Shown one piece after another: positions 1-10,349 of a stretch of 36,039 nucleotides of DNA. The notes beneath the pieces were generated by a model. That model made no database searches. It was not told the origin of the DNA and saw only the letters and a list, made by a program, of their open reading frames with translations. The position numbers and the translations under genes are program-made. Position 1 is the stretch's first letter, and each line of letters opens with the position of its first letter. This DNA is from Cochliopodium minus (Eukaryota; Discosea; Himatismenida; Cochliopodiidae): positions 118,614 to 154,652 of the forward strand of contig JAMYWO010000020.1 in NCBI GenBank assembly GCA_024220525.1, in the 5' to 3' direction.

Positions 1-84
1 AAATAAAAAATAAAAAATAAAAAATAAAAAATAAAAAATAAAAAATAAAAAATAAAAAATAAAAAATAAAAAATTTTCTTTTAG
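1..84 (+). repeat. TAAAAAA heptanucleotide microsatellite in a partial intron
   Basis: About ten head-to-tail copies of a 7-base TAAAAAA unit fill the first 72 bases. They are followed by a T-rich stretch ending in TTTTAG, a plausible 3' splice site with AG at 83-84. This is therefore the 3' end of an intron of the gene whose last exon starts at 85. The repeat lies at the very start of the window, which would fit a contig boundary. Confidence 0.8.
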
Positions 85-353
85 TTTATGATCTTAAAGC
101 TAAAAATCACGGAAAATGGATTTTTGGTTGCCAAACAGAACAACACCACGACAGAGGAATGCAAACTTTGATGGACATCAAATACCAGACCTCCACCTTG
201 TTGATTATGATGTACGGACTCTTCATCTCCCTTGGCTTCCTCATCTTATTATTTTTTCTTTTGTATAGAACTTGGGTTTATAAAAGTAATCAAAGTCGAA
301 ACATGTTGATGAGGACATTCTTGCAGGAGAACATTGAGATGGATTATGAATAA
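85..353 (+). CDS. C-terminal exon of an unrecognised single-pass membrane protein (5' part outside window)
   Basis: After the acceptor AG at 83-84 an open frame runs to a TAA at 351-353, giving about 89 residues. The first half is polar with clustered His (QHHDRG). A strongly hydrophobic segment of roughly 25 residues follows (LLIMMYGLFISLGFLILLFF at its core). The tail is short, first basic (YKSNQSRNMLMR) and then acidic (ENIEMDYE). This is the arrangement of a membrane protein with one C-terminal transmembrane helix and a cytosolic tail. The first ATG in the frame (171 or so) is internal; the splice site shows that the exon starts earlier. I do not recognise the family. Confidence 0.6.
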
Positions 354-792
354 ATTTTTTTTTTTTGTTATTAATTTATTTTTGAATTAAAGTTTATTTT
401 CATTTTTTTTATTTTTTTTTATCGATGATAGAAGGGGAATTTCATTTTTTTTGGAAATTTGGAATTTGGTGTTTTGGTCAAAGTTTTCCAACTAAAACAT
501 CAAATTCATATTTTTTTTAAACACAATAATATTTTTCAACTTAAAATATTGAGAAGAATTAAAAGAAATACATGAGGATTCTAGTGAAGCAAATTAATAC
601 TATTTCCATCCAAATTTAAATAGATCTTTTATTTTCAAAGATATTTATCTTTCTCAAATATTTGAATGATCATTAATCTTTTATTTGTTCATGAATCCAT
701 ATCTGAAAGTTTTGACAGTATAAAAATAGAACAAGAGATTCATTCTGTTAAAAAAAAATATAAATAAAAAAAATTGAAATTTTATTTTTTTG
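354..792. other. Intergenic, no gene seen
   Basis: This AT-rich spacer lies between the TAA of the partial membrane-protein gene and the ATG of the RhoGAP-RasGEF gene. It would hold the 3' end of the first gene and the promoter of the second. No open frame of note and no RNA-like structure was seen. Confidence 0.6.
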
Positions 793-3700
793 ATGAGAAA
801 TAGATTATCATCACAGGATATATTCAGTGGATCCACCGATCTTGACCTTAATAACAATCAAGTATTAAAGTTGAAGAAGGCCACCACGAGACCCACATTG
901 AGCAACAGCATCTTCACCAAATCATCCGAGGTGAATGATGTAGGAGGGTTGTTGGATCAGAGCTATGAAGAGGATTTGAAAATCACAAGGCTGAGCAGAT
1001 CTGAAGAAAATATACGTGGAAATTTAAACTTGAATTTAAATCATAGTTCAAATAATCACGATGATAAAGAAGACCTTCAATCTGATAATTTATTTACAAC
1101 CCTATGGGAAAGTTCCGATTTATCATCTGTGTTGACCAATGCCACAAAGATCTTGGATCATGAATTCAAGACAATAAGGAATGATCCCAACAAATCCAAG
1201 AAGAGCAATGTAAAGGATACATGTACTTTGATCTTCAAACAAATAAAGAGATCTCGTCCTGAGAGCGTATCCAATCTCTTCAAACGCAATAGCGAGAAAA
1301 ACAATAACGAGAAAAGCATTGAGAAAAGCATTGATAATGGAAAGAATGATAGCAATGAGAGATTTGTATTGAATGTGAGGTAAATATATCACAATATAAA
1401 ATTATAAATTGAATATATTTATATTTTCTTTAAATTTTGTTAAATCCTCCTTTATAAATTTTTATTTTATCCTAAATAATAATAATTATTATACCATATC
1501 TATTCAAATCAAACATTGGAATCCATAGAGAATTTGTAACAAACTATTTCCGATTGGATACAATATGAAGGAAAGGATTTATTTAAAATCAAGATCTTCA
1601 TATCAATAAACCCAAATCTATAATTAAATATAAAGTACATCTATTTTCCTATAAACTATTAAATCAATCCATATAACTATATAATCATCCTCATCTAATT
1701 ATTTAATTCATATTTTATATTTCCCTTTTGATATAAAGTAGGGAGAAAAATCAATTCAATAGTTTCAAAGATGATCCAATCCCGAAAATCAATCTTGAGA
1801 AAAAACCATCAAAATCAATCACTCCGCCAGAATCCCTCTCACCAAAAAAATCTCCGAAAAAACTTTCGCCCAACTTCAAATTAAGCAAAAAAGATACAGA
1901 CAGTAAAGGAGACAAGAAAATAGACATCCCTCCTCCTAAATTGGAAATTTCTTTGCCTACTTTGCAGGGTAAGGTGGATCTTAGTCACTTGTTGAAAAAT
2001 AATCCCATGGCTCAGTTGATTATTAAGGGTCTTGGAAAAAGAATTTTTGGGGTTCCTTTGGAAGATTTGATGGGTGAAAAAGGTAACATTTAAAAAAAAA
2101 AAAAAAATTATTAACAAAAAAAAAAGCTAATTTTTGAACAAAAATAAAAAATGAAATCAAGCAGACTATTTTTGTATAATTTAATTCTAATATGTTAAAT
2201 AATTCCCCCTAATAGAACTTTTATTTTTTAATTTTTATTTTTTTTTATTTTTTGCATTTTAAATTTCATTTTTTATTTTTTATTTTTTACACGTTATTTT
2301 TGTTTTTTTTACATTTTAAATTTTTAAGGGGAATTGCCAAGATATCTAGTTTGTTCATTTTCAGAGTTGAAGAAGTACGGGTTAATAGAAAAGCAAGAAT
2401 GTCTCCTTTTGCCTCCCGCACAATACGACGTCCAACAGTTTTCCACCTTTTGTTCAAGGATCAACGCTGGTGATATGGGAGCTCTCAAAGAACAAGACAT
2501 ACATCCATACATTGCATTATCATTACAAGTAAAAAAATATTCTATTTAATTTTTTATTTTTTATTTATTTTTTTTGAAATTTTAATTTTTTTATTTTTAT
2601 TTTTTATTTTTTCATTTTTTATTTTTTATTTTTTTTATTTCTATTGTTTATTCTTTTAATTTTTGTGTATTTTTATTTTTTTATTTTTATTTCAAATTTT
2701 TTATTTCAAATTTTTATTTTTTTTTTTATTATTTTTTATTTATTTTTTTTAATATCAATTTTTATTTCAAATTTCAAATTTTTGTTATTTATTAGAAATG
2801 GCTTTATGAACTACCTACCCAACTTGTTCCAGAAAGTTCCACGAATTGGTTCATTTTGTTAGAGAATAACACTCACAACCCCAAAAAGAAATTAAATTCT
2901 TTGCACACCCTCATCAATTGTCTTCCAAAGAGAAACAAAATCGTCCTAAAGTTTTTGATAGGGTAAAACAAAAATTATAAAATAAAAATATCCTTAATAA
3001 AATTAAAAAATAAAAAAACAAAAAATTTTTTTCTTTAAAAATATTAATAGAAATAAAAAAATAATAAATTTTTATGAATAAAAAAACATTTAAATAAAAC
3101 AAAACTATTTCAATAAAAATTAAAAAATTAATTAAAATTAAAAAATAATTAATTAAAAAAATAATTATTTAAAAAATAATTAATTAAAATAATTAATTTA
3201 AAAAATTTAGAAATATAGAACAATGTCAATTTATCAAAAACAAGAATATTATGGACGAATTGACGACTTATTTGTGTAGCTGCCTCTTCAGAATCAATAT
3301 TCCCCACGAACAGCAGAGTTTGAAGAACATTTTGGAGATTTTCATTAACAACTTTAATTTTCTCTTTCTTAACCAAAACCCAAAGATAGAGTATTACGTT
3401 TCTAGTGATATAAATGCAAACATAGATAATCTGGTTGTTTCTGGTAAAAAATATTTTTAATTTTTTTAAATATTTTTTTCATTTTATTTTATTTTATTTT
3501 ATTTTATTTTATTTTATTTTATTTTATTTTATTTTATTTTATTTTATTTTATTTTATTTCATTTTATTTCATTTTATTTTATTTTATTTTTTTTCAGGAA
3601 ATAAATCATCTATTTTTGGGAAAATGTTTGATGACTATTACAAGATCATGGGTATAAAAAATTTTTAATATTTTATAAACCTTTTTGATTATTTAAATAT

Positions 3701-5154
3701 TTAATTTATCAATTTTTTTTTATTTTTCTTTTTGAATAATATTTTTCTTTAAAAGATCCAGAATACATCGAAATGATAATCATGACCCACACTTATTTCA
3801 TAACAAGCGTAGATTTCCTCAAATATCTCCGCGTCAAATTCTTCAAAACGCGAGAGTCAGAAAAGAAGCAAAAGACCTTCCAAAATGCTATTCTCAACAT
3901 CCTGAAGAAGTGGATAGACATCCAGTTCGAACTTAAATTTCCGCACTTTACTGAGAATTTTATTTCCGAATTTAAGAAATTTTTTGACGAGATCGAGAAT
4001 CGTGGTTTCACTTCCAGCCATTTTTATTCTCCTCTCAAGAAACATTGTTTTTTGCCCATTTCTCCTCGTAAAAATGCTGAAAGGGAGAAGAAAAGTTTCG
4101 TTGTAAGAAATTTGTTTTATTTAATTTTATTTTTTTTTTTTTTTAAAATTTTTTTTAAAATATTTTTTCAATTATTTCTTTTTTAAATTTTTTTTTTTTT
4201 TTATTTGAAGGTGGATGTTCTTTCACATAAAACAAAAGTGATGTCAAACGCTTTCACCCACAGCTCCAGTGAACTCTTTCTCGAAATAAATGTCTTCGAG
4301 CTCTTCCACAAAAACTGGAATAAATCCAATCTCTCCCCCTCATACACTTACTTTGTAAATAATTTCAATTCAAGTAAGGTTTTTTTGAAAAAAATAATAT
4401 TTTTCATTATTTTTATTTAATTTTTAAATTTTTATTAATTTTTTAGTTGCAAGTTGGTCTTCAACACAAATTCTCATCAGAAAAACTTTCTCAGAGAGAA
4501 TTCAGGTGATGCACAAGTTAATAAAGTTAGGATACTATTGTTACTTGAATAACGATTTCCATTCTTCCTTTGCAATTTTTTCTGGTAAACAAAAAGAATT
4601 AAATTTAAAAAAATAAAAAAATTAAAAATATTTTTATAAAAATAAAAAAGGAATAAATTCTCCTGACGTTCTTCGTTTGAAAAAACACTGGAAGAAAATA
4701 AACAGTCACATGATGGACAAGTTTAAGTTCATGGAGGTCCTTTTCTCTCCTTTGAAAAACCACAAGGCTTACCAAAATAAAATCATGGAGATCAAAAGCG
4801 AAATTGTTCCATACATTGGTATTATTGGAAAGTTTTTGTTTGGTATAAATTATTTTTTTTTTTTTGTTTTTTATTTTAAAAAATATTTTAATTATTTTTA
4901 AATTAGCTATTGAAGAAAACAATCCAAATACCCTTTCTAATGGCCTCATTAACTTACAAAAGTGTAGAATGATTTTTCTTTTGGCAAGACAGTTCATAAA
5001 CTTTAAAAAGAAAAAACACGACATCCCTCTCAACGATACCTCCACCAAACAAGTTTATGATACAGTTGTATCAAACTCTTTGTTCTTTTTGGAAGAGAAA
5101 GCACTCCAAGAAAACTCATTAATGATTGAACCAAGATCAATTATCCACAATTGA
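793..5154 (+). CDS. RhoGAP-like / RasGEF fusion protein, 11 exons
   Basis: Exons 793-1379, 1763-2082, 2365-2528, 2796-2962, 3211-3443, 3598-3651, 3756-4102, 4211-4373, 4447-4584, 4651-4842 and 4907-5154 join in phase to 870 codons plus TGA. Residues 1-285 are polar and low-complexity, with Ser/Lys/Pro-rich stretches. Residues about 287-450 read as a RhoGAP domain: RIFGVPLEDLM, then WLYELPTQLVP, KLNSLHTLINCLPKRNK, and KNIMDEL..LCSCLFR. Residues about 509-620 are a RasGEF N-terminal (REM) domain (THTYFITSVDFLKYLRVKFF, ILKKWIDIQF). Residues 624-870 are the CDC25 RasGEF catalytic domain (FNSIASWSSTQIL, RIQVMHKLIKLGYYCYLNND, VLRLKKHW, IVPYIGIIGKFLF). The RasGEF part should load GTP onto a Ras-type GTPase. 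The canonical RhoGAP arginine finger (GIFR) is missing: that stretch reads GLIEKQECLLLPP. The RhoGAP part may only bind Rho/Rac. The upstream TTG at 790 is not used; ATG is at 793. Confidence 0.88.
3479..3590 (+). repeat. ATTTT pentanucleotide microsatellite in intron 5
   Basis: More than twenty copies of ATTTT, two of them altered to ATTTC, fill the intron between exons 5 and 6 of the RhoGAP-RasGEF gene. They end at the acceptor TTTTCAG (AG at 3596-3597). The T-rich array is contiguous with the polypyrimidine tract of the acceptor. Confidence 0.9.
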
Positions 5155-5325
5155 TCAGATTTCAAAAACAAAAAACTTTTTTACGAAAAAAAAAAAACAA
5201 AAAAAAACAAATTTTAAAGAGGAAATTAAAAAAAAAAACATTTTTTAAAAAAACTAAGGAAAAAAAACAAATTTTTTTTAAAACAAATTTCTTCAAAAAC
5301 AAATAATTTTGTTTATAAAAAATTC

Positions 5326-7247
5326 TTAGTTTTTGTTAGAAGAAGAAGCATCAAGATGACCATTAGCAGCAAGATTAGAGGCATGGTAATTGGCAACTTG
5401 GTTGTGATGCTCCTCATCATCATTATCCTCATCAACCTCGGGAGGAGTAACCTTGACTCGATTTTCAAGCTCATAAATGTTCCAACCAACCCTATCCAAC
5501 TCTCTCACAAAATATTTCATATCCAAATCGATTTTTTCTCGAAGTTCTAAGATGAAAGCCTTTTCTTTCTTTGTTATTTTATTCCTTACGTTGAGAAATT
5601 TGATTTTTTTTCTGAAAGATCTAAGTTTGTCACCGTAGATATCATCAATATGGAGCTTGTTGACCATCTCGGAGGCGAAGAGGAAGTAGAGCGAGTCTCC
5701 GATCTCCTTGTCTTCTTTGATGAGCTCCTTGAGTTTTTCGAGGTTGATGGCGAGGATGGTGGAGGGTCTCAACACTTCGATATCGTGCTGGCTGATAGGT
5801 TCTTTACCTGTCAAAAACAGAAAGTCTCCCAATACTCTGTCCTAAGCAATAAAAAAATTTGATTAAAAATAAAATGTGAAACATTAAAAAAATAAAATAA
5901 AATTAAAAAAATTAAATTATTATAATAAAATAATATGTAATAAAAAATATGTAATAAAAAATAAATAAATTAAAAACAAAAATTAGAAAAATGAAAGGAA
6001 TAAAAAAATAAAAATTTAAAATGAAAAAAATAAAAAACAATTAAAAACAATTTTTTTTACTTTTCCGAATTTATTGCTATAACCAGAAGAAGTGAATTGA
6101 CTGTCAACGTTTCTTTTAACACCACATTTGCCATCAAAGATATAGTACAACTCCTCCATTTTCTGTCCTTCTGTGAGAATGATGTCACCCACTTGGTATT
6201 GTCTCAAATCTGAAATGTACAATATTCTTGAGAATTGTGCTTTGGTCAATAAATCTCCGAAAAAATCTAAAAAATAAAAATTTTATAAAAATAAGTGCAT
6301 TAAATTTAAAATGAAAAATTTTATAACGAAAAAAAAATTGTGAAAGAAAATATTAAATAAGAAACAAATCAAACAAAGAAATGTTTTTTTCGAAAAAATT
6401 CTCATAAAATAAACCGATCAATTGATTTTTTAATAATAAAACCAATCTAATAAAAACAATAAATCTTTAAAAAAAAATAATTCAAAAAAGTTTTTTTTAA
6501 AGATAAATGTAAATTTAAAATTGAAAATAAGTTTTTTCTTTTTTTTTTTTTTTTTTGTTTTATACCCAAATACATTTCCTCTTCCAATTTGTTGAATGAG
6601 ATCATTTTCTCGACCCAAAAATAACGAGTGATGAAATATGAATTGACCACCAAATAAAATAATGACCACTTGGCACCGATTTTCAATCTGGGTTTGACAT
6701 AATAGTAGCTGTATATGATGGAACAGATCGATGCAGCAACTATAATATATAAGTGGATAAAATAATTGTTTGAATTAGATTTATTAACTAGTTATCCCCA
6801 AATAAATATTCGTTATATGATTTTATTGTTTATGAATAGTCACTTTAAAATTTATATGAAAATGAGAATTTAATATGAACCTCATATAATATTATATTTA
6901 AGTAAATATCTATATATAAAGGTTAATTAAAATTATTTTTTACCTGCTTTTTCTCTCAATGTTATTATTTCATTACTGAGAAAAGCTGATCCAATCAATA
7001 TGAATGATAAATGCCCGAACACCCAATTATATTCTCCTGTGATCAATTTCTTGCTAAATAATCCATTCTTCATGTCGTCTATTGGCTCTATAAATTTCCT
7101 GAATCCAAATTTTTCAAATACATTCACAGGAGCTTGTGATTGATCTGTGGTATATTTGCTCTTCAACAAATTATATTTTTTGAACAAATTTGATCTTGCA
7201 AACACGTATTTGTTCTTCCATTTCATCATCATTGAATTGAATTTCAT
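5326..7247 (-). CDS. Popeye-like membrane protein with cNMP-binding fold (paralogue 1)
   Basis: Four exons (7247-6944, 6739-6566, 6266-6061, 5841-5326) join in phase to 399 residues. ATG 7247 is the first ATG; a TTG lies just upstream at 7256. Residues 1-75 are basic. A block beginning GEYNWVFGHLSFILIGSAFL with a charged LREKAG and a second block (WSLFYLVVNSYFITRYFW) give two or three membrane helices. Next comes LTKAQFSRIL and a cyclic-nucleotide-binding-like beta roll (QYQVGDIILTEGQKMEELYY). A degenerate phosphate-binding cassette follows (VLGDFLFL, where GD replaces the usual GE). Residues about 300-399 form a paralogue-specific charged tail ending in an acidic and Asn/Ser-rich stretch. 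The order W-x3-H membrane block, QF segment, beta roll is that of Popeye-domain proteins, which bind cAMP at membranes. Assignment is by pattern. The gene is divergent from paralogue 2 and convergent with the RasGEF gene. Confidence 0.72.
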
Positions 7248-7462
7248 TTGCGACAATTTTTTTTTTTATTTCACAATTCAAAAATAGTTTCTCAAAGAAA
7301 ACAGTTTGAAATATAAAACAATTTGAAATAGAAAACATAAATGGATTTGAAACTTAGTTCATTTATTTCTAATTAATTTTATTCTTGTCAAATTATTTCT
7401 AAGAAAATAAATTTAAATTTCAAAAGTAATTCGATCATTTTCGTCATCGTGTTTATTTTCTC

Positions 7463-7606
7463 CTAATCCTCCAAGAAATCGTTTACATTCTTTCCCATCT
7501 TGTTCAATCTCTTGTCCATTAAAATTTTTGACTTCTTTTCCTTGAAATCTTTTAATTTGATTTGTACCATCAGTTCAACAATGCTCATGATCCTCTCTTT
7601 CTGTGA
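7463..7606 (-). CDS. Candidate terminal exon of a small helical protein
   Basis: On the minus strand an acceptor TTTCACAG at about 7607 is followed by an open frame reading KERIMSIVELMVQIKLKDF, then a Lys-rich stretch (KKSKILMDKRLNKMGKN), then VNDFLED and a TAG at 7463-7465. The composition (charged, heptad-like I/V/L spacing, mixed codons) looks more coding than the surrounding spacer. The frame is short enough to have arisen by chance. It could be the last exon of a gene starting at the 7937 ATG, but no clean donor was found to prove the join. Family unknown. Confidence 0.35.
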   Translation of the reverse strand, partial: SQKERIMSIVELMVQIKLKDFKEKKSKILMDKRLNKMGKNVNDFLED

Positions 7607-7790
7607 AATTTACAAAAAAAGAAATAACATTCAAATTGACAAACCTCATCAAAAATGTAATATCTCCTTAAAATTCATCGTTTGAATTTTTCCCTTGCAA
7701 AGTTTTTAAATTAATCAGATTAATTTTGATTCTTACTAATTTGGAAGAATATTTACTTGTAAATACGATTTTCTTTAAAAGTTTTCGTGA

Positions 7791-7937
7791 TTATAAGTGA
7801 TGGGAAAAATAGGGGATCTTTCTTTTTCTATCTTTCATTTTATTTCTTTTTTCTTCTGAAAATACAATAAATCTAGTTAATAGTTTCATAAATTTAGGCT
7901 GCAGGATAGTTAGTTCATTGTCGTTTTGATTCACCAT
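7791..7937 (-). CDS. Candidate small ORF or first exon, 48 codons
   Basis: ATG at 7937-7935 opens a frame beginning MVNQNDNELTILQPKFMKLL, followed by TRFIVFSEEKRNKMKDRKRK, closed by TAA at 7791-7793. The N-terminal part is amphipathic and the C-terminal part strongly basic. It lies on the same strand as, and upstream of, the candidate exon at 7463-7606, and the two could belong to one small two- or three-exon gene. No homologue recognised; chance cannot be excluded. Confidence 0.3.
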   Translation of the reverse strand: MVNQNDNELTILQPKFMKLLTRFIVFSEEKRNKMKDRKRKIPYFSHHL

Positions 7938-8313
7938 TTCTATTTATCAAAAAATTTGAAGAAAAAATTTAATTAAAAATAAAATAAATTAAAAATTTAA
8001 ATTATTGGTTAAGAGGATATTTTATTCTTAAAAAAAAACTTTTGAGAGAAAGTCATATCACAACTAGAAAATCCAAGAAGTTCTTTTTCTTCAACTTAAA
8101 AAAGATTTTAACAAGAATCTTTTTAAATTAATATTTATCTGGTTAAAAATTCAATTTAAATTTCATGTTTCTTTCTTGAGCTATAAGATGATCAAGCTAA
8201 AATAGAAAAATCACACTTCATTCTATTTCTCGAGTAAATATCAATTCATCATCATTTTTTAAGTTATCTCCGAGATATAAATCAAAATTCATTCTTTCTT
8301 AATTAAATCTATT

Positions 8314-8490
8314 ATGAATGAATCTCCAACTATGGTCTTCACCAAAGAAGGAGAAAAATTAATTATAAATATTTTTAATTATTGCGTTATAAGAGAATAT
8401 AAAATTATATATAAGGAATATCCTCAAAATAAAAGTAAAAGACCAAGGTCACAATGTTTTACAAATTACAAAAAGACTTTTTGGAAGTAA
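8314..8490 (+). CDS. Candidate small ORF, 58 codons, weak helix-turn-helix flavour
   Basis: ATG 8314 opens a 58-codon frame ending in TAA at 8488-8490, starting MNESPTMVFTKEGEKLIINI and ending CFTNYKKTFWK. A donor-like GTAAAG overlaps the last codons, so it may instead be a first exon. The order (a KEGEKLIINIFNYC helix, a basic loop, then a short FTNYKKTFWK helix) weakly recalls the DNA-binding N-termini of some transposase-related proteins. No transposase core, inverted repeat or target duplication is visible nearby. Treat as an orphan ORF. Confidence 0.25.
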   Translation: MNESPTMVFTKEGEKLIINIFNYCVIREYKIIYKEYPQNKSKRPRSQCFTNYKKTFWK

Positions 8491-8601
8491 AGTAAATTAT
8501 TAAAAGAGAGTATATCAAATTTATTAATTTATTTGAAAATATAAAAATTTTTTTTAAAAAGGATCGAAATTATAAAAATAAAATCGCGTGTGTAAAAGAA
8601 A

Positions 8602-9985
8602 ATGGAGAAGACAAAGATACTCATGAGTATAATATCAAAATCCAAAACATCACTCAACAAAGCATTCAAATTCAATCACATCAAAAATAAAGCAAAAGAT
8701 ATTTACAAGTTCAAACACAAAATGAATCATTTCAAACAGATATATTATGTACAAAGAAGAACTTTTTTCCATAATTTTCGTAATAGGAGATTTTCTGAAC
8801 CATTATTTGATATCAAAGAAGGGTAAAAAAAATATATTAATCCTTTTTCTATCACTTCTCTTTTTTGGGAGTATAATTTTTATTAATTTTGAATAATATC
8901 ACTTTCAAAAAAAATTAAAATTTTATATTATTATTTTTGATTTTTATAATCTCTTTCACTGAAATTTTATTATCTCTAATTTTATAATTTTGGAATACAC
9001 AGATTATTTATGCAAAAGCTAAAAGAGGGGAAATATAATTGGGTATTTGGACATCTTTCATTTGCTTTGAGTGCTGCCTCTTTCTTCTCCGACGATTTGT
9101 TGAATTTGAGAATAGCAGCTATCTTTGCATCATTCAATGCTATCCTATTTAATAGATTTTGGATCAAACCACCTTTGATATTAGGTAAAATATAAAAAAT
9201 GATTTTTTTTTTTCATTCCAAAATTTGATATAATTAATGAACCATCACCCAAATTATCAAAATACAAGAAAAACATTATAATTTGTTTGTATAAACCTCT
9301 TTGATTTAAAATGGGAATCTTGTTTGGAGATCCAAATTTCACAATAATATTTATATAATCTTTATTTTGATTCAATGAATCCAATTCATTTATATTAATA
9401 CTTCCTATCTTAAAAAATTATTATATATTTATATTTTTTTTTACTGATTAAAATTTCTTTTTGAAAGCAATTAACTATCACATGTGTTTTATTGCGATCA
9501 ACTCATACCACGTTGCAAGATACTTCTACTTGCAACACTTTTACAAGTTCTCCGACGAACAAAAGTTGTTGTTCGACGAGATCTACTCCAAAGCGATGAC
9601 CATCCAGCAATTCCACTCCCTCATACAGTGCAGCGAGTTCCGCGACTACAACAAGGACGAACTTATCATTGGGCAAGATCAAAGGTTGAGATACATCTAC
9701 CACATTGTTCATGGGAGATGTTCTTTCATTAGAAAAAATGCTGACAATGAACTCGAATTCTTTTTTTATATGAAAAAGAACTTTTTCATCGGAGAATTGG
9801 CTTTTTTGCAACAAGAAGGTACTCAGGTTCATCAAATCGGTACTGTCAAAGCTAGGGAGCCTACCAGAGTCTTGGCCATTAACATCAAGAAGTTGAAGAA
9901 GCTCATCAGCAAGCAGGAACCCAACCTTGGTCCTGCTTTCTTGTCTCTTTTGACTCACGATTTGATTGACAGATTTGCAAGTTGA
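8602..9985 (+). CDS. Popeye-like membrane protein with cNMP-binding fold (paralogue 2)
   Basis: Three exons (8602-8822, 9003-9184, 9468-9985) join in phase to 306 residues. A very basic N-terminus of about 70 residues precedes EGLFMQKLKEGKYNWVFGHL, which aligns with NGLFSKKLITGEYNWVFGHL of paralogue 1. Hydrophobic helices follow, including LRIAAIFASFNAILFNRFW and INYHMCFIAINSYHVARYF. Then come the FSDEQKLLFDEIYSKAMTIQ segment ending in QQFHSLI, a beta roll (LIIGQDQRLRYIYHIVHGRC) and a well-kept phosphate-binding cassette, FFIGELAFL, followed by TRVLAINIKKLKKL. The arginine usual in CRP/PKA cassettes (PRAA) is replaced, so cAMP binding is likely by fold but unproven. Paralogue 2 lacks the roughly 100-residue acidic tail of paralogue 1. 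The last exon uses many C-ending codons. Confidence 0.75.
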
Positions 9986-10349
9986 TTTCTTCTTATTTTT
10001 TTTTTTAGAAAATCAGGATTTTTTTTTTTCTCTTCATCATCTTTTTTTTTCAAAAATTGTACAGAAAAACAAAAAATGAAATTTTTTTTAACATTTCCAA
10101 AAAATTCTTTTTGTTTTTCAATTTTCAATTTTTAATCTTTCTTCTTTTTTGTATAAAGACATGAATATAAAGTGTACAAAATTTTGTTTAATATTTATTA
10201 AAATTATTTACACTTCGAATTTGTTAATTCAAATTTGGAGTTTTACTGCTGTCTTTTTTTTTTCCCTTTTTTTGTTTGATCATCTTCTTTCTGCTGCTTT
10301 TTTAAAGGTAAACTTTTTTTATAAATTTGCTTTATTCATTTAATTTTTT
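9986..10349. other. Convergent 3' intergenic, no gene seen
   Basis: This T-rich spacer lies between the TGA of the plus-strand Popeye-like gene and the TAA of the minus-strand NAGPA-like gene. An open stretch around 10149-10343 is Phe/Leu/Ile-rich, as any T-rich DNA would give, and lacks a convincing start. No RNA or repeat was recognised. Confidence 0.55.

Larger units (their letters stand above)
7257..8601. other. Region between the two divergent Popeye-like genes
   Basis: About 1.3 kb separate the two divergent starts, so this must hold both promoters. It also has more balanced base composition than typical spacers here at 7440-7610, 7790-7940 and 8314-8490, where the small candidate ORFs listed separately lie. 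The rest is plain AT-rich sequence with no recognisable element. Confidence 0.5.

Noticed and set aside
1-72. Telomere-like repeat
   Set aside because: TAAAAAA lacks the G-rich strand of telomeres and similar A/T arrays occur inside introns throughout the window.
8314-8490. Remnant of a DNA transposon with a helix-turn-helix
   Set aside because: Only a faint resemblance; no transposase core, terminal inverted repeats or target duplication were seen.
10149-10343. Short plus-strand hydrophobic frame between convergent genes
   Set aside because: Phe/Leu/Ile bias expected from T-rich spacer, no splice or start support.
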